DNA of 5,786 bases from Rhodospirillales bacterium (GTDB lineage Bacteria; Pseudomonadota; Alphaproteobacteria; Rhodospirillales; JABHCV01): the NCBI GenBank assembly GCA_016776705.1, contig JADHSW010000180.1, forward strand, positions 1 through 5,786. The letters are read 5' to 3'. The position numbers and the translations under genes were made by a program. Each line of letters starts with the position of its first letter. Position 1 is the stretch's first letter. Below, in pieces: positions 1 through 5,786 of the stretch. Under the pieces are notes generated by a model that saw nothing but the letters and a program-made list of their open reading frames with translations, had not been told where the DNA came from and searched no databases.

Positions 1-1529
1 TGCTGGACGGCGTGCCGGGTTCGGGAAAAACAGAAGTGTATTTTCAGGCCGTCGCCGAAGCCCTGAAGCAGGGACGTCAGGTTTTGGTCTTGTTGCCGGA
101 AATCGCGCTCAGCGCGCAATGGCTGGGTCGCTTCAAGAAGCGATTCGGGGCTGCCCCCGCCCTGTGGCATTCGGATTTGACCCCGGCGCGCAGGCGGGAT
201 TCCTGGCGGGCGGTCAGTGAGGGGCGCGCGGGAGTCGTTGTCGGTGCGCGTTCGGCACTTTTTTTGCCTTTTCAGGATTTGGCCCTGATCGTCGTTGATG
301 AAGAACATGAAGGGGCCTTCAAGCAGGAAGAAGGGGTTATCTATAATGCCCGGGACATGGCCGTGGTCCGTGCCCATCTGGCCGATATTCCTATTGTCCT
401 CGCCTCGGCGACGCCGTCTCTGGAAACGGTGGTCAACGCCCAGGGGGGACGCTATCGCTTGCTGCATCTTCCCGAACGCCATGGCGGCGCGGTTATGCCC
501 GATATTTCCCTGATCGATATGCGCGCCGAAGCGCCCGCTGCCGAGAGCTGGTTGTCACCGCTTCTTATTGAACGGATGAAACAAACTTTCGCTGCCGGTG
601 AGCAGGCGATGCTGTTTCTTAATCGACGGGGATATGCGCCGCTGACCCTGTGCAGGACATGCGGTCACAGATTTCAGTGCCCCAATTGCACGACCTGGCT
701 GGTCAGCCATCGTCGCGGCGCGGGAAGAATGCAGTGTCATCACTGCGGGTATTCGACGCCCATGCCCGAAAGTTGTCCCACGTGCGAAAAGGAAACCCTC
801 GCGGCCTGCGGTCCAGGTGTCGAGCGTCTGGCCGAGGAAATCGCCCTTTTGTTTCCCGATATCAGCGCCGAAATCGCCGCCAGCGATTCCATTGCCGGGC
901 CACAGGCGGCGGCGGAACTGGTTCGGCGTGTCGAATCCCATGATGTTGATTTGATCATTGGCACCCAGATTGTCGCCAAAGGCTATCATTTCCCTTTGCT
1001 GACGCTGGTCGGGGTTGTCGATGCGGACCTGGGTCTCACCGGCGGTGATCTGCGCGCCGCAGAGCGAACCTATCAGCTTTTGTATCAAGTAGCCGGACGG
1101 GCAGGGAGGGCCGAAAAACCCGGTCGTGTTGCACTGCAAACTTACATGCCAGAGCATCCGGTTATGCAGGCGCTGCTGTCAGGGGACAGGGAACGATTCC
1201 TTGAAATTGAAACAAGGGCACGCCAGGAATCAGACATGCCGCCGTTCTCCAGGCTCGCTGCCCTGATCGTTTCAGGACCCGATGGCAGGGAGGTCGACCA
1301 GATGGCGTCATACCTCGCCAAATGCGCGCCGCGCTTCAAAAACGTTCTGGTGCTGGGACCTGCCCCGGCACCCCTTTCAATGGTCCGGGGGCGCCATCGC
1401 AGGCGCTTTCTGATAAGAGCCCCAAAAGAGGTCAACATGCAGCGCCTGATCACCGAATGGCTGTCATCTATGCCCCCCTCAAGGAAGGTTCGCATCCAGG
1501 CAGATATCGATCCTTACAGTTTTTTATGA
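1..1529 (+). CDS. priA: Primosomal replication-restart helicase PriA (5' truncated by window edge)
   Basis: PriA is a superfamily 2 3'-to-5' DNA helicase that recognises stalled or collapsed replication forks and starts reloading of the replicative helicase. The frame is open from base 3 and ends at TGA 1527-1529. Residues are counted from the Val codon at 12. Visible motifs are a Walker A loop (GVPGSGKT, just at the left edge), the DEEH box at 96-99, SATPS at 132-136, GTQIVAKG at 317-324 and QVAGRAGR at 359-366. Eight cysteines (214, 217, 223, 226, 242, 245, 255, 258) form the paired zinc sites inserted between the helicase lobes, a PriA hallmark. The end, DIDPYSFL, is the usual PriA C-terminus. 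About 508 codons are visible; E. coli PriA has 732 residues, so roughly 220 N-terminal residues (3' DNA-end-binding and winged-helix domains) lie upstream. The truncation is due to the window, not a mutation. The gene is not functionally linked to the atp genes that follow. Confidence 0.97.
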   Translation, partial: LDGVPGSGKTEVYFQAVAEALKQGRQVLVLLPEIALSAQWLGRFKKRFGAAPALWHSDLTPARRRDSWRAVSEGRAGVVVGARSALFLPFQDLALIVVDEEHEGAFKQEEGVIYNARDMAVVRAHLADIPIVLASATPSLETVVNAQGGRYRLLHLPERHGGAVMPDISLIDMRAEAPAAESWLSPLLIERMKQTFAAGEQAMLFLNRRGYAPLTLCRTCGHRFQCPNCTTWLVSHRRGAGRMQCHHCGYSTPMPESCPTCEKETLAACGPGVERLAEEIALLFPDISAEIAASDSIAGPQAAAELVRRVESHDVDLIIGTQIVAKGYHFPLLTLVGVVDADLGLTGGDLRAAERTYQLLYQVAGRAGRAEKPGRVALQTYMPEHPVMQALLSGDRERFLEIETRARQESDMPPFSRLAALIVSGPDGREVDQMASYLAKCAPRFKNVLVLGPAPAPLSMVRGRHRRRFLIRAPKEVNMQRLITEWLSSMPPSRKVRIQADIDPYSFL

Positions 1530-1557
1530 CCCTGTTTTTCTGTTTAGTTCAATTTTC

Positions 1558-1584
1558 TCGACTTATTCCACGTTTTTCTAATAT
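1558..1584 (+). promoter_or_regulatory. Possible sigma70-type promoter, distal candidate for the atp operon
   Basis: TCGACT at 1558-1563 (preceded by CT, so close to the alphaproteobacterial CTTGAC -35) is followed after 15 bases by TAATAT at 1579-1584 as a possible -10. The match is partial and the spacer is short. Its support is mainly its position in the AT-rich spacer upstream of atpH. Transcription would begin near 1590, leaving a leader of about 180 nt. It is a guess from consensus matching. Confidence 0.2.
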
Positions 1585-1635
1585 GCAAATTGCCCGTTTG
1601 TCCCGGAATTCCGCCATTTTTTAGCTGTTCGCAAG

Positions 1636-1654
1636 TGCAATGAGTCATCTTGCA
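1636..1654. promoter_or_regulatory. Inverted repeat TGCAA-N9-TTGCA around ATGAGTCAT, possible operator
   Basis: TGCAA at 1636-1640 and TTGCA at 1650-1654 are exact reverse complements separated by nine bases. Nested within, offset by one base, is the odd dyad ATGA-G-TCAT at 1640-1648. A second complementary pair, GCAAG at 1631-1635 and CTTGC at 1649-1653, overlaps it. Such a compact symmetrical site in a promoter region is compatible with binding by a dimeric regulator, but arms this short can arise by chance. I do not recognise the regulator. Confidence 0.25.
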
Positions 1655-1678
1655 TGCCCCAGATGAGTATGATAGATA
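1650..1678 (+). promoter_or_regulatory. Possible sigma70-type promoter, proximal candidate for the atp operon
   Basis: TTGCAT at 1650-1655 (in context CTTGCAT) is followed after exactly 17 bases by TAGATA at 1673-1678. Each hexamer matches only three of six consensus bases. An overlapping TATGAT at 1668-1673 is a better -10 but has no -35 at a proper distance. The leader would be about 85 nt. The -35 overlaps the right arm of the nearby dyad, which would suit a repressor or activator site if the promoter is real. Evidence is weak. Confidence 0.22.
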
Positions 1679-1755
1679 ACAGGCCAAATCGCGGGGTGAT
1701 TTTAGCCGGTTTGTGGCTTTAATTTTCTTAGCAATGAATTTCGACTTTTGGACTC

Positions 1756-1760
1756 AGGGA
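1756..1760 (+). promoter_or_regulatory. Shine-Dalgarno site deciding the TTG start of atpH
   Basis: AGGGA at 1756-1760 lies eight bases before the TTG codon at 1769, an ideal spacing. The alternative in-frame TTG at 1748 lies before this motif and has no purine-rich site of its own. This decides the start in favour of 1769. Confidence 0.65.
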
Positions 1761-1768
1761 CTTCCCAC

Positions 1769-2329
1769 TTGTCATCTGACAAAACAGGCGCCAGCGGGCT
1801 GGCAGGACGTTATGCCTCCGCCCTTTTCGACTTGGCCGAAGCCGACAAGCAGCTAGACGCTGTTACCGGTGATCTCGAACAGCTTAGCGCCATGATTGGC
1901 GAAAGCGAAGACCTGCGCAGGCTTTTGCACTCGCCGGTTATTTCAAGTGACGATCAGAGCAGGGCCATTTTGACAATTGTCGAAAAAGCCGCCTTTAATG
2001 ATCTGACCCGTAATTTTATTGGTGTTGTTGCCGGTAACCACCGTCTTTCCGTACTGCCGGTGATCATCTCTGCATTCAGGGATATTCTCAGCGCGTACCG
2101 TGGGGAAGCAACCGCCGAGGTGGTTTCTGCCGCCGAACTTTCTGACAAACAATTAACCGACCTTGGCGATTCGCTCAAAGCAGCAATCGGCTCCAAGGTC
2201 ACCATTGACGCATCGGTCGATCCAGAGTTGCTTGGCGGCCTTGTCGTCAAAGTTGGCTCACGTATGGTCGACTCATCGCTTCGAACCAAGCTGCAACAGT
2301 TGCGGCTAGCTATGATAGGGATTGGATAA
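1769..2329 (+). CDS. atpH: F1F0 ATP synthase subunit delta, TTG start
   Basis: The delta subunit (homologue of mitochondrial OSCP) joins the top of the alpha3beta3 head to the b-subunit peripheral stalk and keeps the stator from turning. The protein from TTG 1769 is 186 residues, the usual size. Its N-terminus (SSDKTGASGLAGRYASALFD) carries the family's GRYA-ALF helix start. Residues 144-163 (VTIDASVDPELLGGLVVKVG) match the delta/OSCP signature, with the conserved GG at 156-157. The C-terminus, LRTKLQQLRLAMIGIG, is also typical. No in-frame ATG or GTG exists near the N-terminus. TTG 1748 would add seven residues but lacks a ribosome site, while TTG 1769 has AGGGA eight bases ahead. The stop TAA overlaps the atpA ATG by one base, so the two are probably translationally coupled. 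It is the first gene of the F1 cluster. Confidence 0.95.
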   Translation: MSSDKTGASGLAGRYASALFDLAEADKQLDAVTGDLEQLSAMIGESEDLRRLLHSPVISSDDQSRAILTIVEKAAFNDLTRNFIGVVAGNHRLSVLPVIISAFRDILSAYRGEATAEVVSAAELSDKQLTDLGDSLKAAIGSKVTIDASVDPELLGGLVVKVGSRMVDSSLRTKLQQLRLAMIGIG

Positions 2330-3861
2330 TGGAAATCCGGGCTGCGGAAATCACCGCAATTCTCAAGGATCAAATCAGCAATTTTGGAACCGAGGCGGAA
2401 GTCGCCGAAGTCGGACAAGTTCTTTCAGTTGGTGACGGTATCGCCCGTGTCCACGGACTGGATAACGTTCAGGCCGGTGAAATGGTTGAATTCCCCGGCG
2501 GCATCAAAGGGATGGCGCTGAACCTTGAAAACGACAACGTCGGTATCGTTATTTTTGGCGATGACCGCGCGATCAAGGAAGGCGACACGGTCAAGCGGAC
2601 CGGCTCCATCGTTGATGTTCCTGTCGGCAAGGGCCTGCTGGGCCGCGTTGTTGACGGCCTGGGCAATCCGATTGACGGCAAAGGCCCGATCGAAGACGCC
2701 GTTCGTATGCGCGTTGAAGTCAAGGCGCCGGGCATTATCCCGCGTAAATCGGTGCATGAACCCATGCAGACCGGCCTTAAGGCAATCGACAGCCTGATCC
2801 CGATTGGCCGTGGCCAGCGCGAATTGATCATTGGTGACCGTCAGACCGGTAAAACCGCCATCATCATGGATACCATCATTAATCAGAAATCGATCAATGA
2901 TGCCGCCCAGAACGATAGCGAAAAGCTGTTCTGCATCTACGTCGCCATCGGACAGAAGCGTTCAACCGTCGCCCAGATCGTTAAAATTCTCGAAGAATAT
3001 GGCGCGCTGGAATATTCCATCGTCGTCGCCGCGACTGCTTCCGAGCCTGCGCCCCTGCAGTTCCTGGCGCCTTACACCGGTTGCACCATGGGTGAATTTT
3101 TCCGTGACAATGGCATGCATGCGGTTATTGCTTATGACGATTTGTCGAAACAGGCTGTTGCCTATCGTCAGATGTCTCTGCTGCTTCGTCGTCCTCCCGG
3201 ACGTGAAGCTTACCCGGGTGACGTTTTCTATCTTCACTCGCGCCTTCTGGAACGCGCAGCCAAAATGAATGATACCGAAGGTGCTGGCTCCCTGACCGCA
3301 TTGCCGGTTGTTGAAACCCAGGCTTCGGACGTTTCCGCCTATATCCCGACCAACGTGATTTCCATTACCGATGGCCAGATCTTCCTGGAAACGGAACTGT
3401 TCTATCAGGGCATCCGTCCGGCGGTTAACGTTGGTATTTCGGTGTCTCGTGTTGGTTCCGCAGCACAGATCAAGGCCATGAAAAAGGTTTCCGGCTCAAT
3501 TAAGCTGGAACTCGCCCAGTATCGTGAAATGGCCGCGTTTGCGCAGTTTGCTTCCGATCTGGATGCCTCTACCCAGCGCTTGTTGGCTCGTGGCGCGCGT
3601 TTGACTGAAATCCTCAAGCAGGGCCAGTTCAAGCCCTATCCGGTTGAAGAACAGGTCGTCGCCATTTTTGCTGGCGTCAACGGGTACACTGACCGTATCG
3701 ATATCAAGGACATCACCCATTACGAGCAGTCGTTGATGGATGATGTTCGCGCCAACGGCACGGATATTCTGGGAGCGATTCGCGACTCCAAGGATCTAAG
3801 CGATGAGACGACGGAAAAGCTCAAGGCCTTCCTTGATAAATTCACCAAAGCCTTCGCTTAA
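2329..3861 (+). CDS. atpA: F1F0 ATP synthase subunit alpha
   Basis: Alpha alternates with beta in the F1 hexamer and carries the non-catalytic nucleotide sites at the alpha/beta interfaces. The 510-residue product is of standard length. In order: N-terminal beta-barrel (about 25-95), Walker A GDRQTGKT at 169-176, Walker B region ending in YDDLSKQA at 269-276, the alpha/beta signature PAVNVGISVS at 364-373, and the following Arg374, the residue that reaches into the catalytic site of the neighbouring beta. The helical C-terminal domain runs to DKFTKAFA. The start ATG at 2329 lies in TAATG, shared with the atpH stop. AGGG at 2317-2320, eight bases upstream inside atpH, can serve as ribosome site. 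All key residues are present and nothing is odd in the protein. A 31-base gap separates it from atpG. Confidence 0.98.
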   Translation: MEIRAAEITAILKDQISNFGTEAEVAEVGQVLSVGDGIARVHGLDNVQAGEMVEFPGGIKGMALNLENDNVGIVIFGDDRAIKEGDTVKRTGSIVDVPVGKGLLGRVVDGLGNPIDGKGPIEDAVRMRVEVKAPGIIPRKSVHEPMQTGLKAIDSLIPIGRGQRELIIGDRQTGKTAIIMDTIINQKSINDAAQNDSEKLFCIYVAIGQKRSTVAQIVKILEEYGALEYSIVVAATASEPAPLQFLAPYTGCTMGEFFRDNGMHAVIAYDDLSKQAVAYRQMSLLLRRPPGREAYPGDVFYLHSRLLERAAKMNDTEGAGSLTALPVVETQASDVSAYIPTNVISITDGQIFLETELFYQGIRPAVNVGISVSRVGSAAQIKAMKKVSGSIKLELAQYREMAAFAQFASDLDASTQRLLARGARLTEILKQGQFKPYPVEEQVVAIFAGVNGYTDRIDIKDITHYEQSLMDDVRANGTDILGAIRDSKDLSDETTEKLKAFLDKFTKAFA

Positions 3862-3892
3862 ATTCTGCTGATAGAAATGGACTGAGCGTCAA

Positions 3893-4786
3893 ATGGCTAA
3901 TCTCAAGGACCTGAGAATCCGGATCACCAGCGTCAAATCGACGCGGAAGATCACGTCCGCCATGAAAATGGTTGCGGCGTCGAAGCTCAGGCGCGCCCAG
4001 ACGGCTGCCGAAGAAGGCCGTCCTTACGCCGAGCGCATGGAACGAATGCTGGGGGAATTGACCTCCAGCCTGTCGACCATGGACGGTGCGCCGAAGCTGC
4101 TTTCAGGCAGCGGTTCGGATGAAACCCATCTGATCGTCGCCATTACCGCCGACCGTGGTTTGTGTGGCGGCTTCAATGGATCGATCGTTCGTGAAGCACG
4201 GCGCATGGTTCAGGACCTGCAGGCTGCGGGCAAAAAAGTTAAGCTGCTGTGTCTCGGTCGAAAAGGTCGCGACGGTTTGAAAAGGGATTTCCCCGATCAG
4301 ATCATCAGCACCCTGGAAGGCCTGACCAAAACCGGCGTTGAGTATTCAACGGCGCGCGATGTGGCGACCAATCTGGTCGAGCGATTCGAAGCGGAAGAAT
4401 ATGACGTCTGCACGATCCTTTATAACCGGTTCGTTTCTGCCATCAGCCAGGAAGTAACCGTCCAGCAGGTCATTCCGTTCCCGGTCCCCGAAGCACGCGA
4501 AGACGATGCTGCAGCGGATAAAACCCAGAACGCCATGTACCTTATGGAACCCTCGGAAGAGGAAATTCTGGGCGATCTGCTGCCGCGGAATCTTTCGGTA
4601 CAGATTTTCCGGGCGCTGCTGGAAAGCAATGCATCTGAACATGGTGCGCGTATGAGCGCCATGGACAACGCCACCAGGAACGCCGGCGATATGCTGGACG
4701 GCCTGACCATGACCTACAACCGTACCCGTCAGGCCGTTATTACCAGCGAACTGATTGAAATCATCTCCGGTGCTGAGGCCCTTTAG
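3893..4786 (+). CDS. atpG: F1F0 ATP synthase subunit gamma
   Basis: Gamma is the central rotor shaft: its N- and C-terminal helices form a coiled coil within the alpha3beta3 ring and its globular middle contacts epsilon and the c-ring. The product has 297 residues, slightly longer than E. coli gamma (287). The N-terminal helix (about 1-55) includes MKMVAASKLRRAQ at 24-36. The Rossmann-like core has DRGLCGGFN at 87-95. The C-terminal helix ends with the gamma signature ITSELIEIISGAEA at 283-296. An acidic stretch near 200-225 (EDDAAADK, then EPSEEEI) lies in the globular domain. The ATG at 3893 fits the universal MANLKDLRIRI start, although its ribosome site is poor: only GGA at 3879-3881 or GAG at 3884-3886. 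It is co-oriented with atpA and surely in the same transcript. Confidence 0.97.
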   Translation: MANLKDLRIRITSVKSTRKITSAMKMVAASKLRRAQTAAEEGRPYAERMERMLGELTSSLSTMDGAPKLLSGSGSDETHLIVAITADRGLCGGFNGSIVREARRMVQDLQAAGKKVKLLCLGRKGRDGLKRDFPDQIISTLEGLTKTGVEYSTARDVATNLVERFEAEEYDVCTILYNRFVSAISQEVTVQQVIPFPVPEAREDDAAADKTQNAMYLMEPSEEEILGDLLPRNLSVQIFRALLESNASEHGARMSAMDNATRNAGDMLDGLTMTYNRTRQAVITSELIEIISGAEAL

Positions 4787-4790
4787 GGCC
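4777..4790 (+). other. GC-rich hairpin over the atpG stop codon
   Basis: GGCCCTTTAGGGCC is a perfect inverted repeat, giving a five-pair all-GC stem (six if the T-A closes) with a four-base loop of TTTA. It spans the TAG stop of atpG at 4784-4786. A competing small stem, GCCG at 4788-4791 with CGGC at 4795-4798, follows at once. There is no U tract after either, so this is not a Rho-independent terminator. It may act as a pause, a processing or mRNA-stability element between atpG and atpD, or have no role. Confidence 0.4.
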
Positions 4791-4834
4791 GCGCCGGCAA
4801 CTGTTTGAACGATAGAATTAAAGAAGGCAATTTT

Positions 4835-4839
4835 AGGAG
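4835..4839 (+). promoter_or_regulatory. Strong Shine-Dalgarno site of atpD
   Basis: AGGAG at 4835-4839 lies eight bases before the ATG at 4848. It is the best ribosome site in the window. It supports this start for beta and suggests efficient initiation independent of atpG translation, in keeping with the need for three beta per gamma. Confidence 0.8.
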
Positions 4840-4847
4840 CCTGAGCT

Positions 4848-5786
4848 ATGAGCAAGAAAAGCGTTGGAAAAGTTACCCAGATTACCGGTGCCGTCGTCGA
4901 CGTGCGCTTCGAGGGCGACCTGCCCAACATCCTGAACGCACTGGAGACCGACAACAACGGTAACCGCCTCGTCCTGGAAGTCGCCCAGCATCTGGGTGAA
5001 TCGACCGTTCGCACCATCGCCATGGACACCACCGACGGCCTGGTCCGCGGTCAGGAAGTTTCCGATCTGGGTGAGCCGATCTCAGTTCCCGTCGGTCCTG
5101 AAACACTGGGACGTATCGTTAACGTCATCGGCGAACCCGTGGACGAACGCGGTCCGGTCACGACCAAGATGCGCTATCCCATTCACCGCTCGGCGCCCGA
5201 ATTCATTGAACAATCGACAGAAACTGAAATTCTTGTCACCGGCATCAAGGTTGTCGACCTGCTCGCGCCTTATGCCAAGGGCGGCAAGATTGGCCTGTTC
5301 GGCGGCGCTGGCGTTGGCAAGACGGTTCTGATTATGGAACTGATCAACAACATCGCCAAAGGCCACGGCGGCTATTCAGTGTTTGCCGGTGTTGGCGAGC
5401 GTACCCGTGAAGGTAACGATCTTTACCACGAAATGATCGAGTCCGGCGTTATCAACCTGGAAGACGACTCATCCAAGGCCGCACTGGTTTATGGCCAGAT
5501 GAACGAACCTCCGGGAGCCCGCGCCCGTGTCGCCCTGTCCGGTCTTTCCATGGCCGAATATTTCCGCGATGAAGAAGGTCAGGACGTGCTGTTCTTCATG
5601 GATAATATTTTCCGCTTTACCCAGGCTGGCTCCGAAGTGTCCGCCCTGCTGGGCCGTATCCCGTCTGCTGTGGGATATCAGCCAACGCTTGCGACGGACA
5701 TGGGTACTTTGCAGGAACGCATTACATCAACCACCAAGGGTTCGATCACCTCGGTTCAGGCCATTTACGTGCCCGCCGATGACCTG
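4848..5786 (+). CDS. atpD: F1F0 ATP synthase subunit beta (3' truncated by window edge)
   Basis: Beta holds the catalytic sites of F1, where ADP and phosphate are joined to ATP. The frame is open from ATG 4848 to the last base, giving 313 residues of an expected 470-480. Visible parts are the N-terminal barrel (about 5-80), Walker A GGAGVGKT at 152-159, the GERTREGND motif at 183-191 with catalytic Glu184 and Arg185, and Walker B LFFMD ending in Asp252. Next come FRFTQAGSEVSALLGRIPSAVGYQPTL and the run up to YVPADDL. The alpha/beta signature, the DELSEED lever and the C-terminal helices lie beyond the edge. All catalytic residues in the visible part are intact. The gene has its own strong ribosome site and is 61 bases after atpG. 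atpC (epsilon) is expected downstream by analogy with other alphaproteobacteria. Confidence 0.98.
   Translation, partial: MSKKSVGKVTQITGAVVDVRFEGDLPNILNALETDNNGNRLVLEVAQHLGESTVRTIAMDTTDGLVRGQEVSDLGEPISVPVGPETLGRIVNVIGEPVDERGPVTTKMRYPIHRSAPEFIEQSTETEILVTGIKVVDLLAPYAKGGKIGLFGGAGVGKTVLIMELINNIAKGHGGYSVFAGVGERTREGNDLYHEMIESGVINLEDDSSKAALVYGQMNEPPGARARVALSGLSMAEYFRDEEGQDVLFFMDNIFRFTQAGSEVSALLGRIPSAVGYQPTLATDMGTLQERITSTTKGSITSVQAIYVPADDL

Larger units (their letters stand above)
1530..1768 (+). other. Gene-free spacer and presumed leader of the atp cluster
   Basis: No credible gene is seen on either strand in this roughly 240-base stretch. It is clearly richer in T and A than the flanking genes, especially over 1530-1630, where several T runs occur. 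This fits a promoter-bearing region. Since atpH, atpA, atpG and atpD follow in close succession with no other long gap, the main promoter of the F1 operon most likely lies here, unless transcription reads through from priA. No convincing Rho-independent terminator for priA was found: the T tracts at 1520-1525 and 1617-1622 lack a stable GC-rich stem before them. The spacer also holds an exact 10-bp palindrome, CGGAATTCCG, at 1604-1613 and the dyad listed separately. Confidence 0.7.

Noticed and set aside
555..1157. Antisense frame of 200 codons within priA
   Set aside because: It mirrors the zinc-finger and helicase motifs of PriA, and the translation looks like a shadow without known features.
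1520..1525. T6 tract at the end of priA as an intrinsic terminator
   Set aside because: No stable GC-rich stem precedes it, and the tract lies inside the last codons of priA.
1604..1622. CGGAATTCCG palindrome followed by T6 as a terminator
   Set aside because: As RNA it gives only a three-pair stem with an AATT loop, too weak for termination; three bases also intervene before the T run.
1734..1832. Short frame from ATG 1734 overlapping the atpH start as a leader peptide
   Set aside because: It is out of frame with atpH, runs far into the conserved delta coding region and has no ribosome site.
4805..4833. Internal promoter before atpD (TTGAAC, TAGAAT)
   Set aside because: TAGAAT at 4813-4818 has no -35 at a proper distance, and TTGAAC at 4805-4810 has no good -10 after 16-18 bases.
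4346..5032. Long antisense frame (228 codons) across the atpG end and atpD start
   Set aside because: It lies opposite two highly conserved ATP synthase genes and their spacer, its translation has no recognisable domain, and it has no evident ribosome site. Long antisense frames are common opposite GC-rich coding sequence.
1..5786. Mobile element, CRISPR array, tRNA/rRNA or a hidden new system
   Set aside because: Apart from small spacers the window is filled by five conserved housekeeping genes. No direct-repeat arrays, transposase motifs or tRNA-like folds were seen.

Overview
This window is a conserved housekeeping locus, very probably from an alphaproteobacterium and perhaps a Rhodospirillales-like lineage. 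It carries five genes, all on the + strand: the 3' part of priA, complete atpH, atpA and atpG, and the 5' part of atpD. Three things point to that group. The F1 genes run delta-alpha-gamma-beta with no F0 genes (a, c, b) directly before them. A priA gene lies immediately upstream. The alpha, beta and delta proteins resemble alphaproteobacterial homologues as I recall them. The lineage call is inference from recalled sequence style, not from a search.

Layout. Positions 1-1529 encode the helicase core and C-terminal domain of the replication-restart helicase PriA; the N-terminal DNA-binding part lies outside the window. Positions 1530-1768 form a T-rich, gene-free spacer that must hold the atp promoter or leader, and it contains a small dyad around ATGAGTCAT. 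The F1 cluster follows. atpH (delta) appears to start at a TTG at 1769. It overlaps atpA (alpha, 2329-3861) by one base. A 31-nt gap leads to atpG (gamma, 3893-4786). A 61-nt gap, with a GC-rich hairpin over the atpG stop and a strong Shine-Dalgarno before the next start, leads to atpD (beta, from 4848), which is cut by the window end. atpC (epsilon) is expected next but is not visible.

How the genes work together. Alpha and beta form the catalytic hexamer of F1-ATPase, gamma is the rotating shaft and delta anchors F1 to the peripheral stalk. Together with the F0 genes encoded elsewhere they make ATP from the proton gradient at the inner membrane. PriA is functionally unrelated and is a neighbour only. 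The start signals differ along the cluster in a way that could help set the 3:3:1:1 subunit ratio.

I found no undescribed system, mobile element, CRISPR array, RNA gene or broken gene. The findings are modest regulatory observations.
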